Shown: positions 44,001-50,463 of the stretch, in pieces | Numbering within the stretch: the first letter of the stretch is position 1 | Layout of the letters: every line of letters begins with the position of its first letter | Assembly (NCBI RefSeq): GCF_032118995.1 | Contig: NC_092666.1 | Coordinates: forward strand, 4,352,501 to 4,416,500 | Source: Asterias amurensis | Taxonomy: Eukaryota; Echinodermata; Asteroidea; Forcipulatida; Asteriidae | DNA: 64,000 bases | Reading direction: 5' to 3' | Made by a program: the position numbers and the translations under genes | Notes under the pieces: generated by a model | What the model saw: only the letters and a program-made list of their open reading frames with translations | Databases searched by the model: none | Told to the model about the DNA's origin: nothing

Positions 44001-46723
44001 TTCTTGAAATTCCTTTGTCGCTAAAGAAAGTAATCATTCTACGCTACCTGCAGGCAGTACGCAGCGATAAGCTTCAACGCCGGACCTCGTATCTCACTCA
44101 TATAGTTCCCATATTGCTTTGCAGCTGCCTCTGCTACAACTTGGACCATATCTCCGAGTAAGACTGGGATCTGAACGTTGATCAATGCAGCAGCTAATGC
44201 ACTCTGCAAGAGGAAAATCAATGAATACAATTTGGTAATGATACATGTAGCTGTAAAAGCAAGCTTACACACAAGTGTATCAAACTCAAATTTTGTCAGT
44301 CTGTTGGTCAAGTCACGAATGTGTGGGTACGAATCCTGCTTAAACACAAAAAAGTAGTGAAGCATAATAACACTTTGATGACCAGAATTTAAGGTTACGA
44401 ATCCAATGAACTACCATATTGTCACATGTCAAATTTGTGACTACGGTGTCCTGCTTATTTCTGCTAAGCAGACAATTGTTAAGCAACATCTTAACTTTAG
44501 CAGCTCTATAAAATTGGGCCCTGGTCCTGACCAACAGTGTCCCAGAGGGCTCCCACAGTAATTGCTGTGGTGCCTTGTGCTTTTGTCGTGGTGCCCTCTG
44601 TTAGGTTCCAATAGAACATTGTCTCCATAGAGACCTGTGTCCTTAACAGGAGAGGAAAAACTGCTGTGTCCCTTCAAGAGTGAAAGTTGAGGCCTGGGGA
44701 TCCTTTAAAACAAGACAAATTATTGTTGCAACACCAAGGAGTAAGGACTCTTAGCTTTAAGATTGTTGTCGTGATTGATGCACTTATTGGTAGTCTTAGT
44801 GCAAGTTATTAATTGTTATTATCATTCAACATGCACATTACTATATAAAGATAGCCGACACTGTTGGGCCATTGTCTTGCACCAAGACTAACTTATTGGT
44901 TGCCGGTGTCGCATACTCCTAAGTAGTCGACATAAATAAACTTTACAGAAGTGTGTTGATAAGCTAGCGACAATTTTGTTCTGTGATACAACCCAAACAA
45001 GGTTAATACACCTTTTGTTAAATTCTTCCTTAAAAGTTCTTTCCTGGTGAGAATATAAAACAAACAAACATGTGGGGTGTCGTGGCCGAGTGGATAAGAG
45101 CACCGAACTCAAGCTCTGATGGTTCTGTTCAGCAGAGTGTGGGTTCGAATCCTGGTCGTGAAACTTGTGTCTCTGAGCAGGGCACTTAACTATAATTGCT
45201 TCTCTCCACCCAGGGGTAATGGGTACCTGTGAGGGCAGAGATGGTTCTTGTGATTGGTTTAGCCATGTAGCGCATATAATTGTCGCACAGGCTGTATACT
45301 CCCCAGGGAGCTGAGATGGTTTACAGTGACCAGGGGTAATAATGTCGGAAGCGCTTTAAGACACCCCGTGAAAAAGTGCTATATAAAAACCGTGCATTAT
45401 TATTATTACTAAACAAAACCTACTTACAACAACAGCAGCAACTAAGTACCAAAAATCTGGCCAAAGCAGTTTCAGAAACTTTCTCTTTTTGAAGCGAGGC
45501 TGTTTCAGATCCTCTGCATATTTGCCGTCTTTATCCAAGATACGAGAACTTCCTTTGGTTCTGATCTTACACTCCGCTACCACACCCCACAGGCTCCAAC
45601 TTAGACTGCCACCCAGGAGCACCAAACCTGGAATTAGGTAGAAGAATACAAGACACTAGACTCAGTTATGCAGCAACATTTTTGTCAGGTCTCCCGTATC
45701 CTTCATAGGATTATAAAAGTTGTAGCAAAAAGTGACCAGACTAATTTTTACTTCTAGCCTCACTTTGGAGGTGCAGTTGCGTCTTACGGAGGAAGTGATA
45801 TATGTGTTTCAATTTGATAATATTTTTAATTTTTTACGAACATTTATCACTTTTTTTTTCAGTAAAAAGAATTATAGGGAATAAAACAGACCCAGTTACT
45901 GGGGCACTGTACACCTTTATCTCTTGAAATTTGTCATTATTGTCATACTGTAATAGCGCCCCAGATACTTTTTGTAAGTCAACCGCGAAACCTCAATTTT
46001 CTATGATGGTCACACTGAACCCTAACCCTACCGAGCTAGTATGACCGAGAATGACAAAATGAAGGGCAAAAAGGGGTACAGCGCCCCTAGTAAATGGGTC
46101 TTGTAGTAATGTACTCGTAGTTAACTAGGAGTACTAGGAATGCAAATACCTCTGGAAACTTGTGGGATGATCTTTGAGGCATTTCTATCTTTTGGGCAGC
46201 GTGGTTGTCTCGTTATAGCGTTGTATAACCTTAGAACTCGTTGACTGGAGATGGTTGGAGATTTGGAGCATTGGACAGTCCCAACTGAAATAAACAAGGA
46301 TCTAAAATATAGAAACATCAAAAGACATTGTCATAATCACATCACATCAATGTTTATACTTAAAAAGTTGCAAATCAGTGAAATTGGAATGAGATCATTC
46401 TGAATAACACACTACGGAATCGGAACTGACTGGGTAAAATCAAATTTAATTCTGGCTGGGTACCAATCCATTTAGTTGTGATAACGGAACACTCCTCCTC
46501 TTGGCCGTTGGGAGGAGGGTTACGTTATCGCAACTACAATCCATTGCACTGTTAACAACATTCCCTTTACAAAAACAACCCATTAATAAGGTTTATCACA
46601 GATAGCAAAATATCAAGAGAGGGCGCTGTTGAACCCACACAGAGACATAGGCCATGTGTGCGCACGTCGTGCAAGACAACATTACATACACCGCATGGTT
46701 GAATGCCCCTTCTGCCTACCCAT
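22949..46723 (-). CDS. ABCB8: ABCB8, mitochondrial half ABC transporter (whole gene, 16 exons)
   Basis: Spliced in order, the exons give about 685 residues, close to the vertebrate family (roughly 700-735). The N terminus (exons 1-3) is basic and Ser/Thr-rich, like a mitochondrial targeting region. Exons 4-8 encode the transmembrane domain with the characteristic NVQIP...LLGD and [16 protein letters not shown] segments. Exons 9-16 encode the nucleotide-binding domain: Walker A GPSGGGKST (split by an intron), Q-loop FINQ, signature SGGQKQR, Walker [14 protein letters not shown]-loop IAHRLST. ABCB8 acts as a homodimer in the inner mitochondrial membrane and is linked to iron and haem export and the ATP-sensitive potassium channel complex. 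All junction phases agree except in exon 13, which lacks one base. Exon 1 is tentative. Confidence 0.9.
23535..23623 (-). CDS. ABCB8: ABCB8 exon 15
   Basis: Encodes [19 protein letters not shown] with the H-loop His. Phase 1 in, phase 0 out. Confidence 0.95.
23690..24112 (-). mobile_element. tRNA-derived SINE in an ABCB8 intron
   Basis: On the minus strand a Leu-like tRNA head (GTCGTGGCTGTGTGGTTAAG ... GGTTTCGAGTCCCAGTTGTG) leads into CCTTAAGCAAGACACCTAAC and ends near GCGCTTTGATACACCCC. The same family is at 58,868-59,289. Confidence 0.75.
24399..24520 (-). CDS. ABCB8: ABCB8 exon 14
   Basis: Encodes IAIARAL, Walker [13 protein letters not shown] with the catalytic Glu, and the D-loop, then [14 protein letters not shown]. 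Confidence 0.95.
24735..24842 (-). mobile_element. MITE family A fragment
   Basis: About 100 bp from the right arm: TTTCTCAAAAACTACGTTAC to TACAAAGTAAGGTTTT. Confidence 0.65.
24872..25262. mobile_element. Palindromic MITE family B, copy 3 (ABCB8 intron)
   Basis: TTAAAGGAACACGTTGCTTG to GGCAACGTGTTCCTTTAA, with a foldback centre at CGGCCATTTATGGGAGTC. Located between exons 13 and 14. Confidence 0.85.
25262..25440 (+). mobile_element. 5'-truncated SINE
   Basis: Starts in the B-box region (GTGGGTTCCAATCCCAGTCA) and continues with CTTGTGTCCTTGAGCAAGAT and CACCCAGGGGTATAAATAGG, matching the SINE at 45,069. Confidence 0.65.
25663..25777 (-). CDS. ABCB8: ABCB8 exon 13, with one-base deletion
   Basis: Begins in frame with [15 protein letters not shown] base is then missing in a T run at about 25,733-25,737, and the homologous reading resumes in another frame with [14 protein letters not shown] and the ABC signature SGGQKQ. 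Exon length is 115, where 116 would be needed to fit both flanking phases. Splice sites are intact (TTTAAG acceptor, AAG|GTAAAT donor). Either a sequencing or assembly error or a real inactivating allele. Confidence 0.9.
25832..26095 (-). mobile_element. MITE family A copy, left part, interrupted by the DIRS element
   Basis: Family A from AAAGACAGTGGACACTATAT to TTTCTCGAAAACTATG, cut at about 26,095. The missing part continues at 31,706, and the two halves fit together without duplicated bases. Confidence 0.85.
26112..26252. repeat. DIRS left inverted terminal repeat
   Basis: 141 bp, inverted match to 31,521-31,661. The outermost 16 bases (AGTCTACTTCACTCTA) differ from the right end, as usual for DIRS elements. 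Confidence 0.9.
26427..28303 (+). pseudogene. DIRS gag-like region with frame breaks
   Basis: The first open frame (26,427-27,500) gives 357 residues rich in Ser, Pro, Arg and Gly, without a recognised fold. Related-looking acidic and helical segments continue in other frames: [20 protein letters not shown] near 27,610 and [20 protein letters not shown] near 28,100. The frame changes suggest small deletions in one original gag ORF. Start chosen at the first ATG after the left repeat. Confidence 0.65.
28356..29000 (+). pseudogene. DIRS reverse transcriptase, N-terminal part only
   Basis: An Arg/Gly/Pro-rich linker is followed by typical DIRS RT start motifs: [19 protein letters not shown], then STFFLVPKK and [14 protein letters not shown]. 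The frame stops right after this, and the catalytic palm with the YxDD-type motif is absent. Sequence resumes in another frame near the RT thumb (28,991 onward). Confidence 0.85.
28991..31138 (+). CDS. DIRS RNase H plus tyrosine recombinase ORF
   Basis: About 715 residues in one open frame. RNase H spans 29,310-29,665, with acidic residues in [21 protein letters not shown] and TADALSR in the expected order. The tyrosine recombinase spans roughly 30,060-31,100. Its N-terminal helical part includes [15 protein letters not shown]. The catalytic set is Arg in [11 protein letters not shown] (30,541), His and Arg in HEVRG (30,919-30,930) and the nucleophile Tyr in DCYLKDV (31,028). The upstream ATG of the longer frame (28,712) overlaps the RT in another frame, so the real protein was once part of a longer RT-RH product. 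GC content is far above the flanks. Confidence 0.85.
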   Translation, partial: RGLARPSAERVQNLQQCVALFLGATVAPAVAWLKLLGLMASMVDLVDFCRLRMRPIQLHLLSYFRPSRHSVNLPVPTTPWLTPHLQWWVEDANLTRGRVFRPPRPSATVVTDASLYGWGATLDPRQIAGVWGPEHHSTHINVLEMLAVRNALQHFRAQLVGQAVLVRSDNATVVAYINHQRGTWSARLCALAWDLIHWCIQQGIALSAVYISEKENVTADALSRGWIVPTEWSLRPCVAQSLFLLIDRPHVDLFASRTNNQLPIYCARGPDPGAWRIDADYTMGGAVGIRLPAHLPHFTGADKDRAGPLQSSPDRPFLAPTALVPTAGQAPGTQAGSSPTAPGPHIPARVQSSASDSEGPAPDMLGAVTRSLRAAGLSRRAAEVAARRVYDCRLRHFFKWCRRRAIHPADTSVEEVGDFLLYLFDSGLATATVKNYRSAIAAVHGGFTDGSTVSDNQAIGQLTKGMFITRPPVRKLVPSWDLFSVLSALKKPPFEPLSGATLLHLTIKVAFLLAVATSRRRSELHSLTVAAGHIRWEPGGVRLVPAAGFLAKNQSSAFEPPDIFVPDLKTFSAVAGDKLWCPVRALKWYIDRTKSIRTGHEQLFVSTVPPFRPASRDTIARWIVTAIRSVPGGWPASDGPVHAHEVRGVSASWAFFKGVSMSDITGAASWKSPSTFSDCYLKDVLQVDGRAGRAVLQAASRAAKPGQAPPRQSRV
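31357..31460. repeat. DIRS internal complementary region
   Basis: 31,357-31,405 is the reverse complement of the element's left end, and 31,406-31,460 of its right end, joined head to head across a C run. In DIRS elements this region templates completion of the ends and formation of a circular DNA intermediate. Confidence 0.9.
31521..31661. repeat. DIRS right inverted terminal repeat
   Basis: Inverted copy of 26,112-26,252. It continues to a distinct outer end through TATTCGTTCGTAGACCCCAT to a G run ending at about 31,705. Confidence 0.9.
31706..31831 (-). mobile_element. MITE family A copy, right part
   Basis: Continues the copy begun at 25,832: ATTTCACAGGGAGCC to GTGTCCACTGCCTTTAA. Confidence 0.85.
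31980..33415. repeat. 61-bp minisatellite with 436-bp higher-order repeat
   Basis: About 24 units built on TCTCTGGAGGATTGGTACTG, ATGAACTTTAGAATCAGTGA and TTTTCAGATGGAAATA. Two blocks, 32,336-32,653 and 32,772-33,089, are almost identical at an offset of 436 bp, so a multi-unit block was duplicated. Plus-strand ORFs through it are by-products of the repeat. Confidence 0.92.
33600..34165. repeat. Tandem repeat, about 185 bp unit, three copies, upstream of the fibrinogen-domain gene
   Basis: ATCAATCAGTTTATAATTGT, AACCATGGCAACTGTTGTAA and 'TTGAGCAAATTATTTCATTT' recur. The last unit ends about 120 bases before the start codon at 34,288, so the promoter may lie in it. Confidence 0.8.
34288..35286 (+). 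CDS. Secreted PAN/Apple plus fibrinogen-related domain protein, intronless
   Basis: 332 residues in one exon. Residues 5-23 form a hydrophobic signal peptide ([16 protein letters not shown]) with a likely cut after CYS. Residues about 25-100 are Cys-rich with a PAN/Apple-like pattern ([17 protein letters not shown]). A short Ser-rich linker follows, and residues 121-332 are a fibrinogen C-terminal domain: [31 protein letters not shown], the calcium site DQDND (264-268), Cys275 and Cys288, [15 protein letters not shown] and a final KIRE. Such proteins are ficolin-like lectins used in innate recognition. That role is inferred from the family. It lies antisense in an ABCB8 intron. The start was chosen at the first ATG with the signal peptide. 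Lack of introns could mean retroposition. Confidence 0.93.
   Translation: MKMKSVIFITSIIVTLIIQQCYSECAIWYTQTFYAASNRALVNHVFKWKNVSSPVICGRDCSMDPHCASFNYYTCSHVCQLSNATQSQSPDDFIELQGVAYYDDNLETPSLSAPDSAQNSSCLKLYQSGSCQSGIYTIYPAGLTDGVKVYCDMETDGGGWIVFQRRQDGSVVFYRKWAEYQSGFGDLSAEFWLGNDILRNLTTSGQWQLMVNMADWDGNTAWASYDEFAVSGDKYTLLVGSYNNDSSVRDSMAYQNGQSFSTKDQDNDSYNGGDCAQRDKGGWWFNACFHAHLNGRWFNQSQVEWAQGLQWALWKGNNYSLKNCSMKIREVL
35268..36350. repeat. 29-bp minisatellite beginning at the stop codon of the fibrinogen-domain gene
   Basis: Roughly 36 copies of a unit reading GAAGTCCTGTAAACTGAACA plus CCACACTCT. The last three codons and the stop of the upstream gene (GAA GTC CTG TAA) are themselves the first part of the first unit. 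Because 29 is not a multiple of three, the minus strand stays open over several hundred bases in more than one frame. Those ORFs are repeat artefacts. Confidence 0.95.
36876..37122 (-). mobile_element. MITE family A copy, 5' truncated
   Basis: From AAACACCCTTGTCACAC through the GAGACCTCA hairpin to TAGTGTCTACTGCCTTTGA. Confidence 0.8.
37236..37307 (-). CDS. ABCB8: ABCB8 exon 12
   Basis: 24 codons: [20 protein letters not shown] and following residues. The next intron is about 11.5 kb and holds the DIRS element, minisatellites and the nested fibrinogen-domain gene. Confidence 0.95.
37328..37385. repeat. (AACGAT)n microsatellite
   Basis: Eight or so hexamers, next to a short (AAT)n run, 20 bases into the intron after the exon 12 acceptor side. 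Confidence 0.85.
37490..37780. repeat. Short array of the 'caaccctcctac' tandem family
   Basis: Units of about 110-120 bp carry GTCAACCCTCCTACT, TGACCATT and ATCATCCACTGTGGTTTT. The same family forms larger arrays at 53,310-54,095 and 55,245-55,450. Confidence 0.8.
37979..38112 (-). CDS. ABCB8: ABCB8 exon 11
   Basis: Completes Walker A with KST, then [28 protein letters not shown] including the Q-loop Gln at the donor boundary. Confidence 0.95.
38390..38665. mobile_element. Foldback MITE family C2, diverged copy
   Basis: GACTCCGCGGTAGTACAG against CTACTCCGCGGTAGTAGAA, then GACAGTTCTCTAAGAACAAA and ACACATGGTGTTACAGC. Matches the complete element at 59,547-59,858. A GTCGAAACGTTGAG motif lies at its left. 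Confidence 0.7.
38770..38910. repeat. Interspersed repeat family G
   Basis: AAGGGCACCCTATGAGGAAC, 'AAGGGAACCAAGGCAATGAC' and neighbouring phrases shared with 20,640, 44,520, 52,320, 57,930 and 59,985. Confidence 0.6.
39007..39079 (-). CDS. ABCB8: ABCB8 exon 10
   Basis: Encodes [20 protein letters not shown] and the first half of Walker A (GPSGGG). The intron interrupts the P-loop in phase 1. Confidence 0.95.
39515..39600 (+). repeat. tRNA-like SINE fragment
   Basis: AGCTCAGTTGGTAGAGAGC A box, GGTCCAAGTCCCACTC B box, then the TTTTTATTCAACCCCAG tail shared with the unit at 21,228. Confidence 0.6.
39699..39818 (-). CDS. ABCB8: ABCB8 exon 9
   Basis: 40 codons. Start of the nucleotide-binding domain with the A-loop region [14 protein letters not shown], whose Tyr stacks on the adenine of ATP. 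Confidence 0.95.
40128..40306 (-). CDS. ABCB8: ABCB8 exon 8
   Basis: Encodes [20 protein letters not shown], the last transmembrane region, and the linker SAGARVFE into the ATPase domain. Phase 1 in, phase 0 out. Confidence 0.95.
40440..40730 (+). mobile_element. LINE 3' end with GAATT tail
   Basis: T-rich stretch, GCTTCGGCTTCCTGGGTAAT, 'GGAAATAAATG' polyadenylation-like signal, and a terminal TTGAATTGAATTGAG. No coding part. Confidence 0.5.
41090..41345 (-). pseudogene. Two decayed tandem copies of the ABCB8 exon 7 tail
   Basis: About 41,261-41,345 and 41,090-41,175 repeat the last 85 bases of exon 7 with roughly 170-190 bp spacing. The first copy still reads in frame ([20 protein letters not shown]), but both have lost the GTAAAT donor. 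A weaker third trace may lie at about 40,960-41,040. Confidence 0.8.
41457..41643 (-). CDS. ABCB8: ABCB8 exon 7
   Basis: Encodes [20 protein letters not shown], the second intracellular coupling loop, and [12 protein letters not shown]. Ends in phase 1 at AATG|GTAAAT. Confidence 0.95.
41870..42375. repeat. Intronic tandem repeat, about 105 bp unit, near five copies
   Basis: AGGTGTGAGTTGCCAGATGA, ATGTTTTATTCTAGCCTC, 'TAATGGAGCTTTCCCCTAAT' and ACTTAGAAAATACACAGA recur in order. Confidence 0.85.
42546..42762 (-). CDS. ABCB8: ABCB8 exon 6
   Basis: Begins with [13 protein letters not shown], then two transmembrane helices ([35 protein letters not shown]), ending SRQVQEQ. Ends in phase 0. Confidence 0.95.
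43239..43311 (-). pseudogene. Tandem partial copy of ABCB8 exon 5
   Basis: The second half of exon 5 with its donor site is repeated 112 bases downstream in the gene, with a few substitutions and no acceptor. Reading through from the real exon into the copy meets stop codons, so it looks like a dead tandem duplication. Confidence 0.85.
43350..43495 (-). CDS. ABCB8: ABCB8 exon 5
   Basis: Acceptor TTTGTTTAG, donor CAG|GTTAGT. Encodes the [19 protein letters not shown] segment of the first intracellular loop and [13 protein letters not shown]. Its 3' half is duplicated in tandem in the following intron. Confidence 0.95.
43562..43914 (+). mobile_element. MITE family A copy, old
   Basis: TTAAATGCAATGAACACTGT to AGCATGTCCAGTGATTTTAA, with the AAAGACTTTGAGC / AAGCCTTTT core. 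Diverged. Confidence 0.75.
44048..44203 (-). CDS. ABCB8: ABCB8 exon 4
   Basis: Phase 0 at both ends, 52 codons. Contains [19 protein letters not shown], the helix 1 to loop segment that is diagnostic for ABCB8. Confidence 0.95.
44420..44695. repeat. Family C repeat followed by family G repeat
   Basis: 44,420-44,525 carries TTTCTGCTAAGCAGACAATT and ends in AAAATTGGGCCC. 44,525-44,695 carries AATTGCTGTGGTGCCTTGTG and other family G phrases. Confidence 0.6.
45069..45412 (+). mobile_element. Full-length tRNA-Leu-derived SINE
   Basis: The head GGTGTCGTGGCCGAGTGGAT...GGGTTCGAATCCTGGTCGTG resembles tRNA-Leu with CAA in the anticodon loop. The body has CACCCAGGGGTAATGGGTAC, and the tail GAAGCGCTTTAAGACACCCC, 'AAAAGTGCTATATAAAAACC' and (ATT)n. 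About 345 bp, ending 16 bases from the donor of ABCB8 exon 3. Confidence 0.85.
45428..45627 (-). CDS. ABCB8: ABCB8 exon 3
   Basis: Acceptor CTAATTCCAG, donor GTT|GTAAGT. It encodes a short hydrophobic stretch, the basic linker [20 protein letters not shown] and the start of transmembrane helix 1 (LVAAVV). The [10 protein letters not shown] motif before helix 1 matches ABCB8 proteins. Confidence 0.9.
46150..46284 (-). CDS. ABCB8: ABCB8 exon 2
   Basis: Acceptor TTTATTTCAG and donor GAG|GTATTT. It encodes a basic stretch (motifs [11 protein letters not shown] and KDRNASK) with few acidic residues, consistent with the mitochondrial presequence. Ends in phase 1, joining exon 3 through a Gly codon. 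Confidence 0.75.
46690..46723 (-). CDS. ABCB8: ABCB8 exon 1 (tentative start exon)
   Basis: ATG followed by 11 codons and one extra base, ending at a GGT|GTATGT donor. The leftover base gives the right phase to join exon 2 as a Phe codon. No in-frame ATG exists in exons 2 or 3, so a start must lie upstream. This is the nearest candidate with correct phase and donor, but the first residues are not a typical targeting peptide and another upstream exon is possible. Confidence 0.35.
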
Positions 46724-46799
46724 AATGCATTGCGGTTCTCAACACAATCGCGATACCTTATTATCAATATCAGAAGGATATAAGAATTCTTACATGAAA

Positions 46800-48690
46800 C
46801 TAAAGAAGTGACAGCAATTGTAATTGAGCAAATCTATAAGAATTCTTTAGTAGATAGCATGTGACATTCAACGAACATTATTATGTTATAATTATTGACG
46901 AAATGAAATACTCATCAGATTATCAGAAATCACACCCGGCCTTTTGCTTTTAATGAACTCTTTTTATACTTATCAATATCATGCTTATTTTTATACTTTT
47001 TTATAGCCAACCATTAACCAAATACTAATATTATTATAGGCCCCCCTACCTAGCAATAGTAAAAACAGCATTTATCGTAGGAGGTCCTGTTTTCGAGGTG
47101 TCCCTAATATCGTGGCAAATCTTTTACCTCTCTGTGCGTGATGTAAACAGTCCCAAGATAAAAATTGTGTGGTTTTATTCGCCAAGCAAAGAGTCTCCTC
47201 TTCTTTGACCAAAACTTAGAAACACGTAAGGCTCCACTGGTCATTTGCACTTGTAAATGCAAAAAGTTTGGTATTTTAGGCATTTCTACAAGGTACACAA
47301 ATATGTCATAATGTTGAGGCCATATAGAAATATTTGCCCACCAAAAAAATTTCATCAAACGCTATTTCAATTCACAATTCATGATGATCAAAATCATGTG
47401 ACTGAATGTTTTGCTGAGCATTCTTGAAAAAAAATACCGAGGCTTAAAGAAGCCTGTGCCTTATATCATTTTCTAATATTTTTGGAGATTTTTATTTTGT
47501 AACCCTCGTATCAACACTATTATTTATATTAACATTTAAACATCAGCTTGTTGATTCAATTATCACTGTTTATTTATACGCTTTATTATAAATATTAAGA
47601 AAAAAAATTGAAAAAAAATAAATAGAAATCAGATTTTGAAGCCAGTAATTATTCACACTTTTTATATATATATATATATATATTTTTTTTTGCAAGTTAC
47701 CATGGTAATTTTAAAAATTTAATAAAAAAATATTTTGAATAAAATGAAGGCAACTGCTGGCTGTAGAGTCATACACAGAGTCTCAAAGAACACTTGTAGT
47801 CACTGCAGATGTTTCTTCCGTGTATGGCTTCACCGGGAAACCATACTTTCTCGTTTGCCGTGAAAACAGGAAAAACTCAAAACAAATGGGGCCAGTTGAA
47901 GTCATCCAAGATCGGTGTGTGGTGTGAACATTTCAATGTCCATCAAGTTTTAATACATGTTTGCGTACTTCGTGTTAACAAATGAAGATAATTAGGGCAT
48001 CGGTTGATATATGGCATCATTATTTTTTTCCCAATTCAAAGAAAAAGGCATAATAGCGTGATAACTGGTAAGCAGAGGATAACTGAATTAATTTAAAGTT
48101 GATTCAAAGTTGAAAGTCCCATTCCCTCCTTCTTCCCTTCAACAACGCCTAATTGTCTCCAAAATACGGCAGGCCAAGTTACATATTATTTTGCATAACA
48201 ATAAGAACGTTCCATTTTATAAAAACTTTTTTTTTTTGTAAGCTGTTTTGTTGAACATGGTGAAAGTCTCACGCCTCGAGTCCTAGTCGACTTTTGAATG
48301 AATAACTTTACCAAAAGGTTATACAATTTAGGAATTGTTTGTACGTTACCTTGTGTTTGAAGATCGGAACATGCGTGGTGTCATTTGCATTTTTAGGGCA
48401 TGCCTGCTGGCAGCGCAAAATGACAAAATTGTCATTGTTTTAAATTTTAATAAACCCCACTCCCACTGCCGAATGAACCCAACTTGTTTTCTGCTACAAA
48501 CTCTCCGCTAAGTTAGTAGGGCGCCCTCTACCGATATCTTTGCTGTTTTTCTGCGTCCACTTCAAAATTTGGTTGAAATACCACTCAAAAACCTTAAGTT
48601 CCCATGGCAAAGTCGTTTTTAACACGTACTAGGTCCTTACTTGTATAATAAATGATGCATGTTTATTTATTTATTATTTATTTGGATTAA
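46800..48690. other. Intergenic region between divergent ABCB8 and zinc-finger genes
   Basis: AT-rich, with a (TA)n run at about 47,662-47,690 and long A and T runs. No coding region I can support. Both promoters are expected at its edges. Confidence 0.6.
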
Positions 48691-48718
48691 GGGGGGGGGG
48701 GGGGGGGGGGGGTGGGGG
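48691..48718. repeat. Poly-G tract
   Basis: 22 G bases, one T, then 5 G bases, about 100 bases upstream of the likely zinc-finger leader exon. Such a tract can form G-quadruplexes. Confidence 0.85.
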
Positions 48719-48779
48719 TTGACAATTTTGCCCTGGTCTTTGTTTGCCTCGTGAGGGCGCGCTGCAGCTACTAGTCTAC

Positions 48780-48918
48780 CCCGACGTCTTGGACAGCGAT
48801 AACGCGCTTGCATTATGAAGGTATCCGACTACACTGCTAAACATCGGAACGCTATGGTTTGGTTTGCTACTCGGAAGTTGTCATTTTCTCACTTTTTGGT
48901 TGATTTTACACGATAAAG
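48780..48918 (+). other. Probable leader exon of the zinc-finger gene, with an upstream ORF
   Basis: Ends at AAAG|GTAAGT and is the nearest good donor before the coding exon. It contains a 33-codon ORF from ATG at 48,815 to TAA at 48,914, closing just before the donor. If transcribed, this would be an upstream ORF in the 5' leader. The transcription start is unknown. Confidence 0.45.
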
Positions 48919-49125
48919 GTAAGTTAACAATAAGGGCAGTGGTATGTAGTTCATAATTTAGTGTGTTGGTTTGATTAAAGAGCTGGCCACACGAAATCCC
49001 CGTTTTCAAATGGCCTAGCCCTAGGCCTAGCGAGAGAGCCGAAATATCGTGCTCTGCTGTGCCGCCGCGCCTTCACACCTACGGTCTTGCTCTATGCATG
49101 CCCACGGTGTGTACTCCCTCTCTCT

Positions 49126-49142
49126 CCCCCCCCCCCCCCCCG
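49126..49142. repeat. Poly-C tract
   Basis: About 16 C bases in the intron of the zinc-finger gene. Confidence 0.8.
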
Positions 49143-49779
49143 CCTCCTATGTGTGTGCACTGCACTGGCAAGCAGGAAATCACTGTGTTTTTCTTTGTGA
49201 GTGTGGATCCATTTCTAGATCCGCCTTCCCACATTGAACCATGGAGGTAATCCTACCTCCATGATTGAACATGATCATGTATGTATCGTCAATCGTCCAG
49301 CTGCTTTCTTATCACTTATCACTTATCACTGTTTACTCTCATTCATAATGTTGGCACTGTCCTTACTCTATGGTTGGCACCTCTCCTGTCTTACCATGCT
49401 TAATCTTCCTTTTATGTACAAGATTCCAAGAAATATTCATTGTCTGATTATTGAATGTTCAATATTTAATTTAATTTTTAATGTATCAATGAATCATTCA
49501 TTACATTTAAACATGTACAAATTCATTCACCCTTTGTTTTACAATCAATTACCAATGTTCATTGTGGTAGTAAAAAAAAAGTACATTACCATAAGCTGGC
49601 AACAACATTTCATTGTAGTAGACATGTTATTGATGTGCATATGCCTACTAGTACTACTAGTCTATTTAATAATTTATTAATAATTATATAAAAAAAAAAC
49701 GTTTTTTGTTGTCACAAAGACCCGAGACAAAAGTTATTACTAAATAATATTTTGGGAGCTCAGACTCGGGCAGTCGGTC

Positions 49780-50215
49780 ACTTTGTACCCAAGTCACTTC
49801 GTACCCAAGTCACTTCGTACCCAAGTCACTTTGTACCCAAGTCACTTCGTACCCAAGTCACTTCGTACCCAAGCCACTTCGTACCCAAGTCACTTCATAC
49901 CCAAGCCACTTCGTACCAAAGTCACTACGAACCCCAAGTCACTTCGTACCCAAGCCACTTCATACCCGAGTCACTTCGTACCGAAGCCACTTCGTACCCA
50001 AGTCACTTCGTACCCAAGCCACTTCATACCCAAGCCACTTCGTACCCAAGTCACTTCGTACCCAAGCCACTTCGTACCCAAGTCACTTCGTACCCAAGCC
50101 ACTTCATACCCAAGCCACTTCGTACCCAAGTCACTTCGTACCCAAGCCACTTCGAAACGACTTGGGTATGAAGTGACTTGGGTACGAATATGAAGTAATT
50201 TGGGTACAAAGTGAC
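49780..50215. repeat. 16-bp minisatellite with inverted end
   Basis: About 23 copies of CGTACCCAAGTCACTT with a CCAAGCCACTT variant. From about 50,158 the last units are inverted (GACTTGGGTATGAAGTG), so the array can fold back on itself. As 48 bases equal three units, long ORFs in several frames are artefacts of the period. Confidence 0.93.
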
Positions 50216-50463
50216 CAACATCAATCACTCAATATAGTGAGGAAACTACTGGTTATAGCCCTGTTAATGGTCAAGAGGAAAATGTGGAAAACACACATAC
50301 TGAGGGTGGTGGGAAAGCTAATCTTGACCCAGAATGAAAATTTAAATCCCCTTTTTGACTGAGAGACAGTAGTTAAGTCATCCTTTGCAAATTTACTTGA
50401 ATATTGTAAAGATTTTTTAGCACAAACTTGAAGTAACAACCGTTACTTTCTTTCTTTGCAGTT

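Noticed and set aside
22949..46723. ABCB8 as an old pseudogene
   Set aside because: Only one frameshift among 16 exons; all motifs and nearly all splice sites are intact.
49752..50193. Plus- and minus-strand ORFs of about 85-139 codons in the 16-bp array
   Set aside because: Period of 48 bases keeps several frames open at once; repeat artefact.
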